A stretch of DNA of 64,000 nucleotides from Prado023 sp964418695 (GCA_964418695.1 CAYQMN010000014.1:21558-85557); one strand, 5' to 3'; counted from the stretch's first letter, positions 1 through 8,207 are shown. The notes: a model not told the origin generated them from the letters alone. Numbers and translations are program-made.

Positions 1-576
1 ACGCTGGACGGCGAGCCGTTCAGCCTGGCCGACCACCGCGGTGAGGTCGTGGTGCTCAACGTGTGGGCGTCCTGGTGCGCGCCGTGCCGCGCGGAGGCCG
101 CCGACCTGCAGAAGGCGCACGAGGAGCTGGCCGGGCAGGGGGTCACGTTCGTGGGGGTCAACACCCGCGACTCTGACTCCGCCGCGCGCGCGTTCGTCAC
201 CCGGTTCGCGATGACCTACCCCAGCATCGTGGACACCGACGGCACCAAGCAGCTTCTCTTCCACGACACCCTGCCGCCCTCGGCGATCCCCTCGACCCTG
301 GTCATCGACCAGGACGGCATGATCGCGGGCCGGGCCATCGGGGAGGTCGACCGCTCCCGGCTGCTCGGGATGATCGAGCCGATCCTGGCCGAAGGCTCGG
401 GCTCGGGCTCGGAGTCTGGGGCGGGCTCGGGGGCGGGCTCGGGGGCGGGCTCGGCGTCCGAGTCGGCGTCGGGCGCGGGGTCGGGGTCCGGGTCGGGCTC
501 GGGGTCTGGGTCGGCGTCGGCGTCGGGCGCGAGTGCGGCTTCGGGTTCGCGGTCGGGGAGCGGGAGCGGGTCGTGA
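1..576 (+). CDS. Thioredoxin-like TlpA/ResA-family protein, 5' end cut by window
   Basis: The reading frame is open from base 1, so the gene starts upstream and its signal anchor is not visible. The visible part has a redoxin fold with a WCAPCR active site (Cys codons at 76-78 and 85-87), followed by a segment with the TlpA/ResA cis-Pro region (SAIPSTLVIDQDG). Proteins of this family reduce the heme-binding CXXCH cysteines of apocytochrome c outside the membrane. The gene overlaps ccdA by GTGA, and resB and ccsB follow, which fits that role. Oddity: from 394 to the stop the protein becomes an approximately 60-residue Gly/Ser/Ala/Glu low-complexity tail that is not part of the fold. Confidence 0.9.
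   Translation, partial: TLDGEPFSLADHRGEVVVLNVWASWCAPCRAEAADLQKAHEELAGQGVTFVGVNTRDSDSAARAFVTRFAMTYPSIVDTDGTKQLLFHDTLPPSAIPSTLVIDQDGMIAGRAIGEVDRSRLLGMIEPILAEGSGSGSESGAGSGAGSGAGSASESASGAGSGSGSGSGSGSASASGASAASGSRSGSGSGS
394..573 (+). repeat. Gly-Ser-coding simple repeat at the 3' end of the thioredoxin-like gene
   Basis: Degenerate 6-bp units of the form GGCTCG/GGGTCG/GCGTCG run without interruption to the stop codon and encode alternating Gly-Ser with Glu and Ala. The strong purine skew also opens long antisense frames that are artefacts. It looks like slippage-driven growth of a C-terminal tail. Confidence 0.85.
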
Positions 577-1478
577 GCCTGGCCCTGGGCGTCCTGGCGG
601 TGGCTCCCGCGGGGGTCGGCGAGACGGTCGTGTCCGGCTCGCTGCTGATCGCCATCCCGCTGGCGCTGCTGGCCGGACTGCTCAGCTTCGCCAGCCCGTG
701 CGTGCTGCCCCTTGTCCCTGGGTACTTGTCCTACGTCACCGGGCTGACCGCGACCGAGCTGGGGTTGGTCACCCCCACCCCCGAGCGAGTCGCAGTGACG
801 ACCGGCCCACCCGGTGCTTCGACGGGCTCGGCCCCGGCCGTCCCGGCTGGCGCCGCTTCGACCGCTGCCGCTTCGACTGACACCGCACCCACGCCCGCTG
901 CTCGGTCCCGGGTCGTCCTGGCCACGCTGCTGTTCATCTGCGGGTTCAGCGCGGTGTTCGTGGCCTACGGGGCGCTCTTCGGCGGCCTGGGTGCCACCCT
1001 CCTGGAGCACCAGGACGTGCTCACCCGGAGCCTCGGCGTCCTGGTGATCGTGCTGGGCCTGGGCTTCCTCGGCGTCATCCCCGCCCTGCAGCGCGAGGCG
1101 CGGCTGCACCACCGGCCCTCCCGCGGGCTGTGGGGGGCTCCGCTGCTGGGCGCGCTGTTCGGCCTGGGCTGGACCCCGTGCATCGGCCCGACGCTGGCGG
1201 CGGTCCAGAGCCTGGCGTTCACCGAGGCGTCTGCCGCTCGTGGCGCCCTGCTCTCAGTGGCCTACTGCCTCGGGCTGGGCCTGCCGTTCGTGGTCATCGG
1301 GCTGGGCATGCAGCGCGGGCTCGGGGCGCTGGCCTGGGCGCGGCGGCACGCCCGGGCGATCCAGGTGACCGGCGGGGTCTGCCTGGTGGCGCTGGGCCTG
1401 CTCATGGTCGCCGGACTCTGGGGGAGCCTGATGATCGAGCTGCGCGTCTGGGTCGGCGGCTGGGCGGTGCCGCTGTGA
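573..1478 (+). CDS. ccdA: CcdA/DsbD-type thiol-disulfide transmembrane reductase
   Basis: The 301-residue polytopic protein moves reducing equivalents from cytoplasmic thioredoxin across the membrane to the extracellular thioredoxin-like protein. It shows the family hallmarks: an early helix with the FASPCVLPLVPGY motif and a second redox Cys in GWTPCIGPTL, each in a hydrophobic helix. The GTG start overlaps the preceding stop (GTGA), and the 3' end overlaps resB the same way, so translation is probably coupled. Unusual: the loop after the second helix carries an Ala/Ser/Thr/Pro-rich insertion (about residues 72-112), and its DNA around 813-831 resembles a dispersed GCTTCGACGGGCTCGG-type repeat. 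Confidence 0.93.
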   Translation: MSLALGVLAVAPAGVGETVVSGSLLIAIPLALLAGLLSFASPCVLPLVPGYLSYVTGLTATELGLVTPTPERVAVTTGPPGASTGSAPAVPAGAASTAAASTDTAPTPAARSRVVLATLLFICGFSAVFVAYGALFGGLGATLLEHQDVLTRSLGVLVIVLGLGFLGVIPALQREARLHHRPSRGLWGAPLLGALFGLGWTPCIGPTLAAVQSLAFTEASAARGALLSVAYCLGLGLPFVVIGLGMQRGLGALAWARRHARAIQVTGGVCLVALGLLMVAGLWGSLMIELRVWVGGWAVPL

Positions 1479-3463
1479 GCACCGAGCCGTTGGCAGCCAC
1501 CAAGCCGCTGCCCCACGACCCCGCGTCACCCCACGACCCCGCGTCACCCCACGACCCCGCGTCACCCCACGACCCCGCCCTGGCCGCGTCGGCCGAGGGC
1601 GAGCCTGACGACGGACGCCCCGAGGACGCTGCCGCGTTGGTCGCCGACTGGGGCTCGTCGCGGCGCCGGCGGACCACCGGGATGGGCCCCCGGCTGGGGC
1701 TGGTCGGCTGGCTGCGCTGGGGCTGGCGGCAGCTCACCAGCATGCGCACCGCGCTGATGCTGCTCGGCCTGCTCGCCGTCGCCGCCATCCCCGGCAGCGT
1801 GCTGCCGCAGCGCGGCACCGGCGAGCTCGAGGTCAACGCCTGGATCGCCGAGCACCCGGGGATCGGCCCGGCGCTGGACCGAATGGGCGCGTTCGACACG
1901 TTCGTCTCGCCCTGGTTCTCCGCGATCTACCTCCTGCTGTTCGTCAGCCTCGTCGGCTGCGTGCTGCCGCGGATCGGCGCGCACGCCCGCGCGATGCGCC
2001 AGCCCACACCTGCGGCACCGCGCCGACTGGACCGGCTCGCCGGGGCCGGCACCTGGACCGTCACCGACCCGCGCCCCGTGCTCGACCAGGCCCGGGCCGC
2101 TCTGCGCGAGCAGCGGTGGCGGGTCAGCCACGGGCCGGTCGCGCCCGACGGCAGCGGCTGGCTGGCCGCCGAGCGCGGCTTCGCCCGGGAGACCGGCAAC
2201 CTGCTGTTCCACGTCGCACTGGTCCTGATCCTGGTCGGGGTGGCCGCCGGCGCGCTGCTGGGCTGGAAGGGCACGGTCATCGTCCGCGAGGGCCAGGGGT
2301 TCTCCAACACTCTCACCCAGTACGACACGTTCTCGCCGGGTCGGCTCACGTCTGCCGACGGCCTGCCGCCGTTCTCGTTCACGCTGCGCGACTTCGAGGC
2401 CACCTACGAGCGCAGCGAGGCCCAGCGTGGCGCCCCGCGCACCTTCTCCGCGTTGCTGGCCTATCGCTCCGCCCCGGGGGATCCGACCCAGACCAAGGCG
2501 GTGCAGGTCAACCAGCCGCTGCGGGTGGACGGCGCGAAGGTGTACCTGGTCGGCCACGGGTACGCCCCACATCTGCGGCTGACCGACTCCAGCGGCACGG
2601 TCGTGTTCGACGACACCGTGGTGTTCCTGCCCCAGGACGGCAACTTCACGTCCTCCGGCGTGCTCAAGGCGCCGGACGCCACGCCGCAGCTGGCGTTCAC
2701 CGCGATCTTCGCCCCGACCGCAGCCCTGACCGAGGACCTCGGGCCGCACTCCACGTTCCCGGCCGCCGACAGTCCGGGGCTGTTCGTCTCGGCGTGGACC
2801 GGCGACCTCGGGATGGACGACGGCGTCCCCCGGAACGTCTTCGCCCTGGACACCTCGGGTCTGACCCAGATCGGCATCCAGGGCCTCGCCCCGGGGCAGA
2901 CCTGGGAGCTGCCCGACGGGCAGGGCACCCTGGAGCTCGTCGACGTGCAGGAGTGGGCGTCGTTCACCATCGCGCACGACCCCGGCAAGGGCCTGGCGCT
3001 GGCCGGCGCGATCCTCGCGATCGTCGGACTGTCGCTGTCGCTGTTCGTCAAGCGCCGGAGGATCTGGGTCCGAGTAGACCCAGTCCCGGAGGGCAACAAG
3101 CCCCCGCCAGGCCCTCAGCGCACCAGCCCCGAGGGCACCCCACCAGTCGGTGCCGTCCCCCACCCGCCGGTCGAGCTCGTCGAGACCCCCCCGGTGGAAC
3201 GCGCAGATCCCGTACCCGCCGGGCATGCGGAGGCCGCGCGTCCCGGCGGTGTCTCCCTCCCCCCGGTCGAGCTTGTCGAGACTCCACCAGTCGCGCCTGC
3301 GGATCCCGGCGAGACAGTCGCATCGGCGCTGTCGGACCCAAGGGCTATGGTCTGGCGCGTGCAGATCGGTGGCCTCTCGCGCTCGGACTCCGCGGACGTC
3401 GCCACGGAAGTGCACCAGCTGACGGCCCGGATCGGTGGGCCGAGAACCGAGGAGGGCCCGTGA
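1475..3463 (+). CDS. resB: Cytochrome c biogenesis protein ResB
   Basis: 662 residues from the GTG at 1475, which overlaps the ccdA stop. ResB forms the heme-delivery/ligation complex with CcsB in System II. Visible signs are a helix after the ...LTSMRTALMLLGLL segment, IYLLLFVSLVGCVLPR, a helix beginning NLLFHVALVLILVG, a large extracytoplasmic domain, and a final helix (ALAGAILAIVGLSLSLFV) followed by KRRR. Both ends are enlarged: four PHDPAS repeats near the N terminus, and a Pro-rich tail of about 130 residues containing two copies of PPVELVETPPV encoded by a dispersed-repeat-like sequence. Open frame upstream of 1475 in the same frame is a shadow of ccdA. Confidence 0.92.
   Translation: MSTEPLAATKPLPHDPASPHDPASPHDPASPHDPALAASAEGEPDDGRPEDAAALVADWGSSRRRRTTGMGPRLGLVGWLRWGWRQLTSMRTALMLLGLLAVAAIPGSVLPQRGTGELEVNAWIAEHPGIGPALDRMGAFDTFVSPWFSAIYLLLFVSLVGCVLPRIGAHARAMRQPTPAAPRRLDRLAGAGTWTVTDPRPVLDQARAALREQRWRVSHGPVAPDGSGWLAAERGFARETGNLLFHVALVLILVGVAAGALLGWKGTVIVREGQGFSNTLTQYDTFSPGRLTSADGLPPFSFTLRDFEATYERSEAQRGAPRTFSALLAYRSAPGDPTQTKAVQVNQPLRVDGAKVYLVGHGYAPHLRLTDSSGTVVFDDTVVFLPQDGNFTSSGVLKAPDATPQLAFTAIFAPTAALTEDLGPHSTFPAADSPGLFVSAWTGDLGMDDGVPRNVFALDTSGLTQIGIQGLAPGQTWELPDGQGTLELVDVQEWASFTIAHDPGKGLALAGAILAIVGLSLSLFVKRRRIWVRVDPVPEGNKPPPGPQRTSPEGTPPVGAVPHPPVELVETPPVERADPVPAGHAEAARPGGVSLPPVELVETPPVAPADPGETVASALSDPRAMVWRVQIGGLSRSDSADVATEVHQLTARIGGPRTEEGP
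1511..1582 (+). repeat. 18-bp x 4 tandem repeat in resB
   Basis: Four in-frame 18-bp units encode PHDPAS (the last is PHDPAL). The units are almost identical at nucleotide level, so the expansion is recent. It sits in the cytoplasmic N-terminal extension before the first membrane helix. Confidence 0.95.
3169..3282 (+). repeat. Two copies of a GGTCGAGCTxGTCGAGAC element inside resB
   Basis: The 18-mers at 3169-3186 and 3265-3282 differ at one base and each encodes VELVE within PPVELVETPPV. The core TCGAGCTxGTCGA is nearly palindromic and resembles the TTCGACAAGCTCGA-type repeats dispersed between genes in many actinobacteria. The family assignment is from memory; the two copies and the near-palindrome are seen directly. 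Confidence 0.7.
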
Positions 3464-4674
3464 CGCTCGCGCACTGGAGCAACCTGTTCGTCTACGCGTC
3501 GATCGCCACCTTCCTGTTCGCGTTCGTCGCGTTCGCGGTGTCATTCGCCGCGACCCGAACCGTGCCCCCGCACAGCGAGACCGAGGAGCGCGAGGCCGCG
3601 CTGGTCGGGGCGGGCGCTCGCGAGGCCGGTGCGTCAGGGTCGGCAGCCGCCGCGGCGGACACCTCGGCGCCGGGCACGCTGGCATCCGGGCTCATCGGGC
3701 CCGCCGAGCCGGCTGGCGCCCTGCCCGACCCCGCCCTGACCTCGGCTGAGGCGGCCGCCCAGGCCCGCTCCGCCGCGCGAGCCCGCTCCCCGCAGATCGA
3801 GGCCGAGCTGGTCGCCGAGGCCGGCCGCGGTGGCTCCGACCCGCTGCCCCCCGGCCGGCGCGCCGGCAACATCGCGATGTCCCTGACCTGGCTGTCGTTC
3901 CTGCTCCTGGCCGCCGGCGTGGTGGCCCGCGGGCTGTGGGCCGACCGGGTGCCGTGGGGCAACATGTACGAGTTCTCGATCACCTCGGCGCTGGCCGTCA
4001 GCGGCGTGTTCCTGCTGGTCTCGCTGCGCCGCGACGTGCGCTGGCTAGGCCTGTTCGTCACTGCAGCCTGCCTGATGACCCTGGGCATCGCGGTCCTGGT
4101 GCTCTACAACGACAGCCCGCAGCTGGTGCCCGCCCTGCACTCCTACTGGTTGATCATCCACGTGTCCGCGGCGATCATCGCCAGCGGCGCGTTCACGGTC
4201 GGTGCCGGCGCGACGTTCCTCTACCTGGCCGCCGACCGGGCCGAGCGCGAGGCGCCCGCCGGTGGGCCGAAGCCGGTCAGCGGGGCGCTCGCTGGGCCGC
4301 GCGCGCGGGTCCGGGCCACCAACTCGCGGCTGGCCGCGAGCATCGCGGCGCGGGTTCCCGACTCGCAGACGCTGGACCAGCTGGCCTACCGGGTCAACGC
4401 CTTCGTCTTCCCGCTGTGGACGTTCGCGGTCGTGGCCGGCGCGATCTGGGCCGAGGACGCCTGGGGCCGCTACTGGGGCTGGGACCCCAAGGAGACCTGG
4501 GCGTTCATCACCTGGGTCGTCTACGCGGGCTACCTGCACGCCCGGGCGACCGCCGGCTGGCGAGGCCGGCGCGCCGCGGTCATCGCGATCATCGGCTTCG
4601 CCTGCTTCCTGTTCAACTTCTTCGGGATCAACCTGCTCGCGAGCGGCCTGCACTCGTACGCCGGCGTCAGCTGA
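3460..4674 (+). CDS. ccsB: Cytochrome c biogenesis protein CcsB (CcsA/ResC family)
   Basis: 404 residues from the GTG at 3460, preceded by a GAGGAGG ribosome site and overlapping the resB stop. It is the heme-handling partner of ResB. The diagnostic WWD-type motif is WGRYWGWDPKETWAF near the C terminus, with conserved His-bearing hydrophobic segments around it (HSYWLIIHVSAAI and ...LLASGLHSYAGVS). About eight helices are visible. Between the first and second helices lies a 100-residue Ala/Glu-rich hydrophilic insertion. The long frame upstream of 3460 is an out-of-frame shadow of resB. Confidence 0.95.
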   Translation: MTLAHWSNLFVYASIATFLFAFVAFAVSFAATRTVPPHSETEEREAALVGAGAREAGASGSAAAAADTSAPGTLASGLIGPAEPAGALPDPALTSAEAAAQARSAARARSPQIEAELVAEAGRGGSDPLPPGRRAGNIAMSLTWLSFLLLAAGVVARGLWADRVPWGNMYEFSITSALAVSGVFLLVSLRRDVRWLGLFVTAACLMTLGIAVLVLYNDSPQLVPALHSYWLIIHVSAAIIASGAFTVGAGATFLYLAADRAEREAPAGGPKPVSGALAGPRARVRATNSRLAASIAARVPDSQTLDQLAYRVNAFVFPLWTFAVVAGAIWAEDAWGRYWGWDPKETWAFITWVVYAGYLHARATAGWRGRRAAVIAIIGFACFLFNFFGINLLASGLHSYAGVS

Positions 4675-4813
4675 CCCCGGGTCTGTCCACGATCCCGGGC
4701 CTGTCCAACGAACCTGCACGAATCGATCAGGCCCCTGGTCTTCGCGCAGTCTCTGACCGGCCCTGCGCTCGGCGAGGGCGTGTGGGCTGGTGGCCGACGC
4801 GCCGGGGGCGGGT

Positions 4814-4841
4814 TAGCCTGGGCCCACTGGTGGAGAGGGGG
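4814..4841 (+). promoter_or_regulatory. Promoter -10 and ribosome site for the PLDc_N gene
   Basis: A TAGCCT hexamer at 4814-4819 lies in the spacer after ccsB and would place a transcript start near 4826. A GGAGAGGGGG ribosome-binding stretch at 4832-4841 precedes the GTG codons at 4846/4849. This suggests transcription independent of the cytochrome operon. Confidence 0.5.
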
Positions 4842-4845
4842 TGTA

Positions 4846-5304
4846 GTGGTGGCCAGGTTCATGCTCTGGATCGCGGTGCTGGCGCTGCAGATCTACGCCC
4901 TGCTGGACATCGCCCGCACGCCCTCGGACGACGTGCGCAACCTGCCCAAGCCGATCTGGGTGCTGGTGTGGCTCGTGCCACTGCTCGGCCCGCTCGCGTG
5001 GCTCGCGCTGGGGCGTCCGCAAGTGGGGCCGGCCTCTGGAAGTGGCCCGGCCGGACCGGGCTCGCTGGGTGGTCCGCGCACGCCGCGCGGCCCGTCGGCT
5101 CCCGACGACGACCCCGAGTTCCTCAAGAGCCTCGACGAGCGCTCCTGGGGCGAGCGGATGGAGCGGCTGCGCCGCGAGCGCGCGGACGGCACCCCGGCAG
5201 ATCACGCCGACGTGGATCGGGACGATGTGGATGCCCCCGCCGACCCGCCGCCCGCCGAGCCCAACCCCGGCCCCGGCGAGCGCCCCACCGACACCGCCCA
5301 CTGA
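4846..5304 (+). CDS. PLDc_N-domain small membrane protein
   Basis: About 152 residues. Two close hydrophobic helices (MLWIAVLALQIYALLDIA and VLVWLVPLLGPLAWLALG) flank an RTPSDDVRNLPK segment. This is the layout of the phospholipase D nuclease N-terminal (PLDc_N) domain, which occurs as a small stand-alone membrane protein in actinobacteria and has no catalytic residues itself. The C-terminal half is charged and Pro-rich. The start is GTG 4846 or 4849, chosen because of the purine-rich stretch just upstream; the open frame before it is non-conserved. Cellular role unknown. Confidence 0.75.
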   Translation: MVARFMLWIAVLALQIYALLDIARTPSDDVRNLPKPIWVLVWLVPLLGPLAWLALGRPQVGPASGSGPAGPGSLGGPRTPRGPSAPDDDPEFLKSLDERSWGERMERLRRERADGTPADHADVDRDDVDAPADPPPAEPNPGPGERPTDTAH

Positions 5305-5681
5305 GCCGTCCGGCGCGTCCCTCACCGCGCGGAGCCGTCCGCCGCCTCGTCCGCCAAGCCGCGCCACGGGGACCCCGCGCGAAGCCATCCGCGGAGTCGA
5401 ACCCGGCTCGGGCGGGCGCAGAGCCGTCACCGCCGACTGAGCGGATCGCCGAGTCTCGCACCGGGCCGAATCACAGCGCTGGCCGACGCCCCGCGCGCGC
5501 CTACGCTGAGCTGTCCGCTCGCGTCGGGACCACCGCCCACCGAGCCGAATCCGATCGCGATCACCTTACGGAACCCGCGCTGCGCCAGCCGATCAGCTTC
5601 TAGCGGCGGCGGTCGCACGGAGAGGGCGAGTCGCTGCCTTCAGGGGCTCGGCCCGAGCCGTCACCTCCTGGAGGTGGTACC
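5305..5681. other. Gene-free spacer
   Basis: I see no convincing gene. The frames that remain open are Arg/Pro-rich shadows. Short GAGCCGTCC- and GCCGAATC-like words recur but do not make a regular repeat. The right end leads into the gpx-ohrR control region. Confidence 0.6.
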
Positions 5682-5709
5682 ACTTGTGCACAAGTTGATT
5701 GTGTGCAAT
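5682..5709 (+). promoter_or_regulatory. Tandem palindromic operator of gpx-ohrR
   Basis: A perfect 14-bp palindrome ACTTGTGCACAAGT (5682-5695) is followed at once by ATTGTGTGCAAT (5698-5709), whose outer four bases pair. Both carry TTG-N4-CAA, the spacing expected of a MarR/OhrR dimer site, and they lie 20-50 bp before the gpx start where the promoter must be. With an OhrR-type gene next to it, autoregulated peroxide-responsive control is the simplest reading. Confidence 0.75.
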
Positions 5710-5729
5710 GTATCTGCGAGACTAGGTCC

Positions 5730-6224
5730 ATGACCTCCTCGATCTACGACCTGTCCTTCACCGACAACCGCGGCAACGAGGTTGCCCTCGACCAGTTCCG
5801 CGGCCGGCCCCTGCTCATCGTGAACACTGCGAGCAAGTGCGGGTTGACCCCGCAGTACGACGGCCTGCAGGCGCTGCACGAGCAGTACGCCGACCGCGGC
5901 CTGGTCGTGCTGGGCTTCCCCTGCGACCAGTTCGCCCATCAGGAGCCGGGCAGCGACGACGAGATCGAGGAGTTCTGCCGGATCAACCACGGGGTCACGT
6001 TCACGCTGAGCACCAAGGTGGACGTCAACGGCTCGGACACCCACCCGGTCATCGACTTCGTCAAGGAGCGCACCCGCGGCCTGCTCGGCTCGTTGGTGAA
6101 GTGGAACTTCACCAAGTTCCTGGTCGCCCCGGACGGCGAGACGGTCACCCGCTACTCGCCGACGACATCGCCGCAGGATCTCCAGGCCGATATCGAGGCG
6201 CTGCTCGATCCGCAGGCCGCCTGA
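5730..6224 (+). CDS. Glutathione peroxidase family (thiol peroxidase)
   Basis: 164 residues. It reduces hydroperoxides, in actinobacteria most likely with thioredoxin rather than glutathione. Catalytic Cys37 lies in NTASKCGLTPQY, the second signature is GFPCDQF (Cys65, Gln67), a candidate resolving cysteine is Cys83 in EEFCRINHGVTF, and the conserved Trp-Asn is in KWNFTKF. The full length of the family is present. ATG 5730 is chosen because homology begins at SIYDLSFTDNRG; the in-frame GTG at 5703 would add residues encoded by the operator. Only 4 bp separate it from the OhrR-type gene, so the two form an operon. Confidence 0.93.
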   Translation: MTSSIYDLSFTDNRGNEVALDQFRGRPLLIVNTASKCGLTPQYDGLQALHEQYADRGLVVLGFPCDQFAHQEPGSDDEIEEFCRINHGVTFTLSTKVDVNGSDTHPVIDFVKERTRGLLGSLVKWNFTKFLVAPDGETVTRYSPTTSPQDLQADIEALLDPQAA

Positions 6225-6228
6225 GCTC

Positions 6229-6774
6229 ATGACCGGCTCGGACAGCACGGACATCGCCCACACCGCCGGCCACCCCGCGGTGAGGGCCGGATCCGCGGCG
6301 AGTTCCGTCTTGCCCCCCACTCCCGCGCACCTGGCTCTGGACAATCAGATCTGCTTCCTGTTCCACCGGATCAGCCGGGATCTGACGGCGATCTACCGCC
6401 CGCTCCTGGGCGAGCTCGGCCTGACCTACCCGCAATACCTGGTGATGCTCGTGCTCTGGGAGGGCGACGGCCTGGGGGTGGGCGAGATCGGGCACCGGCT
6501 GTCGCTGGACTCCGGGACGCTCTCCCCGCTGCTGCGCCGCCTGGAGTCCGCAGGCCTGGTCGAGCGCCGGCGGGAGAGCGCCGATGAGCGCCGGGTCACC
6601 ATCCACCTCACGGCCGAGGGTCGGGCGCTGCGGGCGCGGGCCGGCCGCATCCCGGCCGCCCTGGCCGGGCACCTCACCGACGACCCGCGCGAGCTGCGCG
6701 ACCTGCTGATCCAGCTGCGCGACCTGGCCGACCGAGTCGAGGGCGCCCACGTCGCAGTGCCCGCCAGCGGCTGA
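6229..6774 (+). CDS. ohrR: OhrR-type MarR-family peroxide-sensing repressor
   Basis: 181 residues with a winged helix-turn-helix (GEIGHRLSLDSGTLSPLLRR then ESADERRVTIHLT). The segment LALDNQICFLFHRISR matches the N-terminal signature of OhrR, where the single reactive cysteine (here Cys42) is oxidised by organic hydroperoxides and releases DNA. The N-terminal 34 residues before this signature are poorly conserved-looking, so the true start may be internal. It lies 4 bp after the peroxidase gene and probably represses the operon through the double palindrome upstream. Confidence 0.88.
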   Translation: MTGSDSTDIAHTAGHPAVRAGSAASSVLPPTPAHLALDNQICFLFHRISRDLTAIYRPLLGELGLTYPQYLVMLVLWEGDGLGVGEIGHRLSLDSGTLSPLLRRLESAGLVERRRESADERRVTIHLTAEGRALRARAGRIPAALAGHLTDDPRELRDLLIQLRDLADRVEGAHVAVPASG

Positions 6775-6791
6775 GGGCGGACGAATCGGGG

Positions 6792-6852
6792 ACTTGCGCA
6801 GAACGGACGTATATGACCGTTTCGCGCAGGTCCGTGGGCGTTTCGCGCAGGT
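6792..6852. repeat. Three-armed REP-like element, copy 1
   Basis: Arm L at 6792-6808 (ACTTGCGCAGAACGGAC) is an imperfect inverted copy of arm R1 at 6815-6831 (GACCGTTTCGCGCAGGT; 13 of 17 pair), and R2 at 6839-6852 repeats R1 directly. The same L-R1-R2 arrangement recurs before menD (21834-21894). Here it lies between the convergent genes ohrR and menA. Confidence 0.7.
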
Positions 6853-6977
6853 TTGCGTGCCGCCACGACGCCAGAGGAGGCGACAGTCCCTCCGCCTGCC
6901 TGCTGCGGCCCCCGGGGCGTCTCCACTGGCGCGTCAGCGGCCCCTCAGGTCGGCTGCGGCGGGCAGCACGATTCGCG

Positions 6978-7019
6978 CCGGTGTTCAGGTGCCGGTGTTC
7001 AGGTGCCGGTGTTCAGGTG
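6978..7019. repeat. 14-bp x 3 tandem repeat overlapping the menA stop codon
   Basis: Three exact copies of CCGGTGTTCAGGTG (6978-6991, 6992-7005, 7006-7019). The menA stop codon lies in the third copy. The unit is not a multiple of three, so the repeat lies at and after the protein end and repeats the stop trinucleotide in each copy. Confidence 0.95.
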
Positions 7020-7939
7020 AGGAGGGCGCTGAGGGCGATGCCCAGCGACAGCAGAACGCCGTAGATCAGCAGGAGCCGTCCGGTCGCACCGAGAACCGCG
7101 ACCAGCTCGCGGCCGGTCGCCCCCTCGCGGACCGTGCGCAGCGGGGCCACGGCCACCAGCACCGCTCCGAGGCCGAGGATCGCCGAGGCCGGCCAGGTGT
7201 CGGGCGCCAGCGAGCCCGCGACGCCGAGCACCGCCGGCACGGCCATCGCAACCCCGACCAGCGCGGCGTAGAGCCGCCGGGTTGCCGCATCCCCGATCCG
7301 CACCGCCAGCGTGTTCTTGCCAGCCACCGTGTCGCCGGGGATGTCGCGCAGGTTGTTCACCACCAGGATCGCGCACGACAGCGCCCCGACCCCCACCCCG
7401 CACAGCACCGCCAGGGCCGAGACGAACCCGCACTGCACCAGCGCGGTCCCGCACACGGCGACCAGGCCGAAGAACACGAAGACGAACAACTCGCCCAACC
7501 CGGCGTACCCGTAAGGTCGCGGGCCCCCGGTGTAGGTCCACGCGGCCACGATGGCGGCGGCGCCGACGAGCAGCAGCCACCACATCCCGCTGAGCACCAC
7601 GAGCGCGAGCCCGGCCAGCCCGGCCACGGCGAACGAGAGCAGCGCGGCGGTCTTGACCGCCTTCGGGGTGGCCAGCCCCTGACCCACAAGCCGCACCGGG
7701 CCGACGCGCGCGTGGTCGGTGCCGCGCACTCCGTCGCTGTAGTCGTTGGCGTAGTTGACGCCCACCTGCAGCGCGAGCGAGACCAGCAGCGCCAGCAGCG
7801 CCCGGCCGAGAATCGCGCCGTCGTGCCAGAGCGCCACGGACGTGCCGACCAGCACGGGCGCGACAGCGGCCGGAAGCGTGCGCGGGCGCGCGCCGGCCAC
7901 CCACTGCGCGGTTGAGGTCACGGTGCGCGATTGTCGCAT
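7013..7939 (-). CDS. menA: 1,4-dihydroxy-2-naphthoate polyprenyltransferase MenA
   Basis: 308 residues. It transfers the polyprenyl chain to DHNA to give demethylmenaquinone. The first Asp-rich motif is NYANDYSDGVRGTD and the second is NNLRDIPGDTVAGKNT, both characteristic of UbiA-superfamily MenA; about eight to nine helices are visible. The ATG at 7939 (MRQSRTVTSTAQW) is chosen because W-AGARPRTLPAA is where homology starts; the open frame upstream is Arg-rich and runs into a minisatellite. It is separated from the other men genes by the sigma-factor pair. Confidence 0.95.
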   Translation of the reverse strand: MRQSRTVTSTAQWVAGARPRTLPAAVAPVLVGTSVALWHDGAILGRALLALLVSLALQVGVNYANDYSDGVRGTDHARVGPVRLVGQGLATPKAVKTAALLSFAVAGLAGLALVVLSGMWWLLLVGAAAIVAAWTYTGGPRPYGYAGLGELFVFVFFGLVAVCGTALVQCGFVSALAVLCGVGVGALSCAILVVNNLRDIPGDTVAGKNTLAVRIGDAATRRLYAALVGVAMAVPAVLGVAGSLAPDTWPASAILGLGAVLVAVAPLRTVREGATGRELVAVLGATGRLLLIYGVLLSLGIALSALLT

Positions 7940-8051
7940 CACCGCGCTCCGACGCCGCCTGCGCCTGAGGCTGATCGCGAACCGGCCTGTGCCAGAGGCG
8001 CGTCGCGGACCCACCCTCGCCCTGCACCAACCCCTGCCCGGCCCCAACCTC

Positions 8052-8200
8052 GGTGCCCCCGCCCATCCCGGTGCCCCCGCCCATCCCGGTGCCCCCGCCG
8101 ACCCCGGTGCCCCCGCCGACCCCGGTGCCCCGCCGACCCCGGTGCCCCGCCGACCTCGGCGCCCCCCATCCCGGTGCCCCCGCCGACCCCGGCGCCCGCC
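8052..8200. repeat. Pro/Gly-type minisatellite between menA and the sigma gene
   Basis: About eight imperfect units of roughly 17-18 bp (GGTGCCCCCGCCCATCCC / GGTGCCCCCGCCGACCCC) lie between the sigma-factor stop and the menA start on the same strand. Unit length varies, so no single reading frame is preserved. The rest of the 7940-8207 spacer shows nothing else. Confidence 0.85.
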
Positions 8201-8207
8201 TCCCCGC

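Noticed and set aside
1562..3685. Very long minus-strand open frame (707 codons) over resB
   Set aside because: Shadow of resB caused by G/C-rich third positions; Arg/Gln/Asp-rich sequence with no domain and overlapping a conserved gene throughout.
6794..7915. 373-codon plus-strand frame opposite menA
   Set aside because: Runs antisense across menA with His/Arg/Gln-rich composition; menA on the other strand has both Asp-rich motifs.
8052..8200. Pro-rich coding region on either strand
   Set aside because: Unit length varies between about 17 and 18 bases, so no frame persists, and neighbouring genes end or begin outside it.
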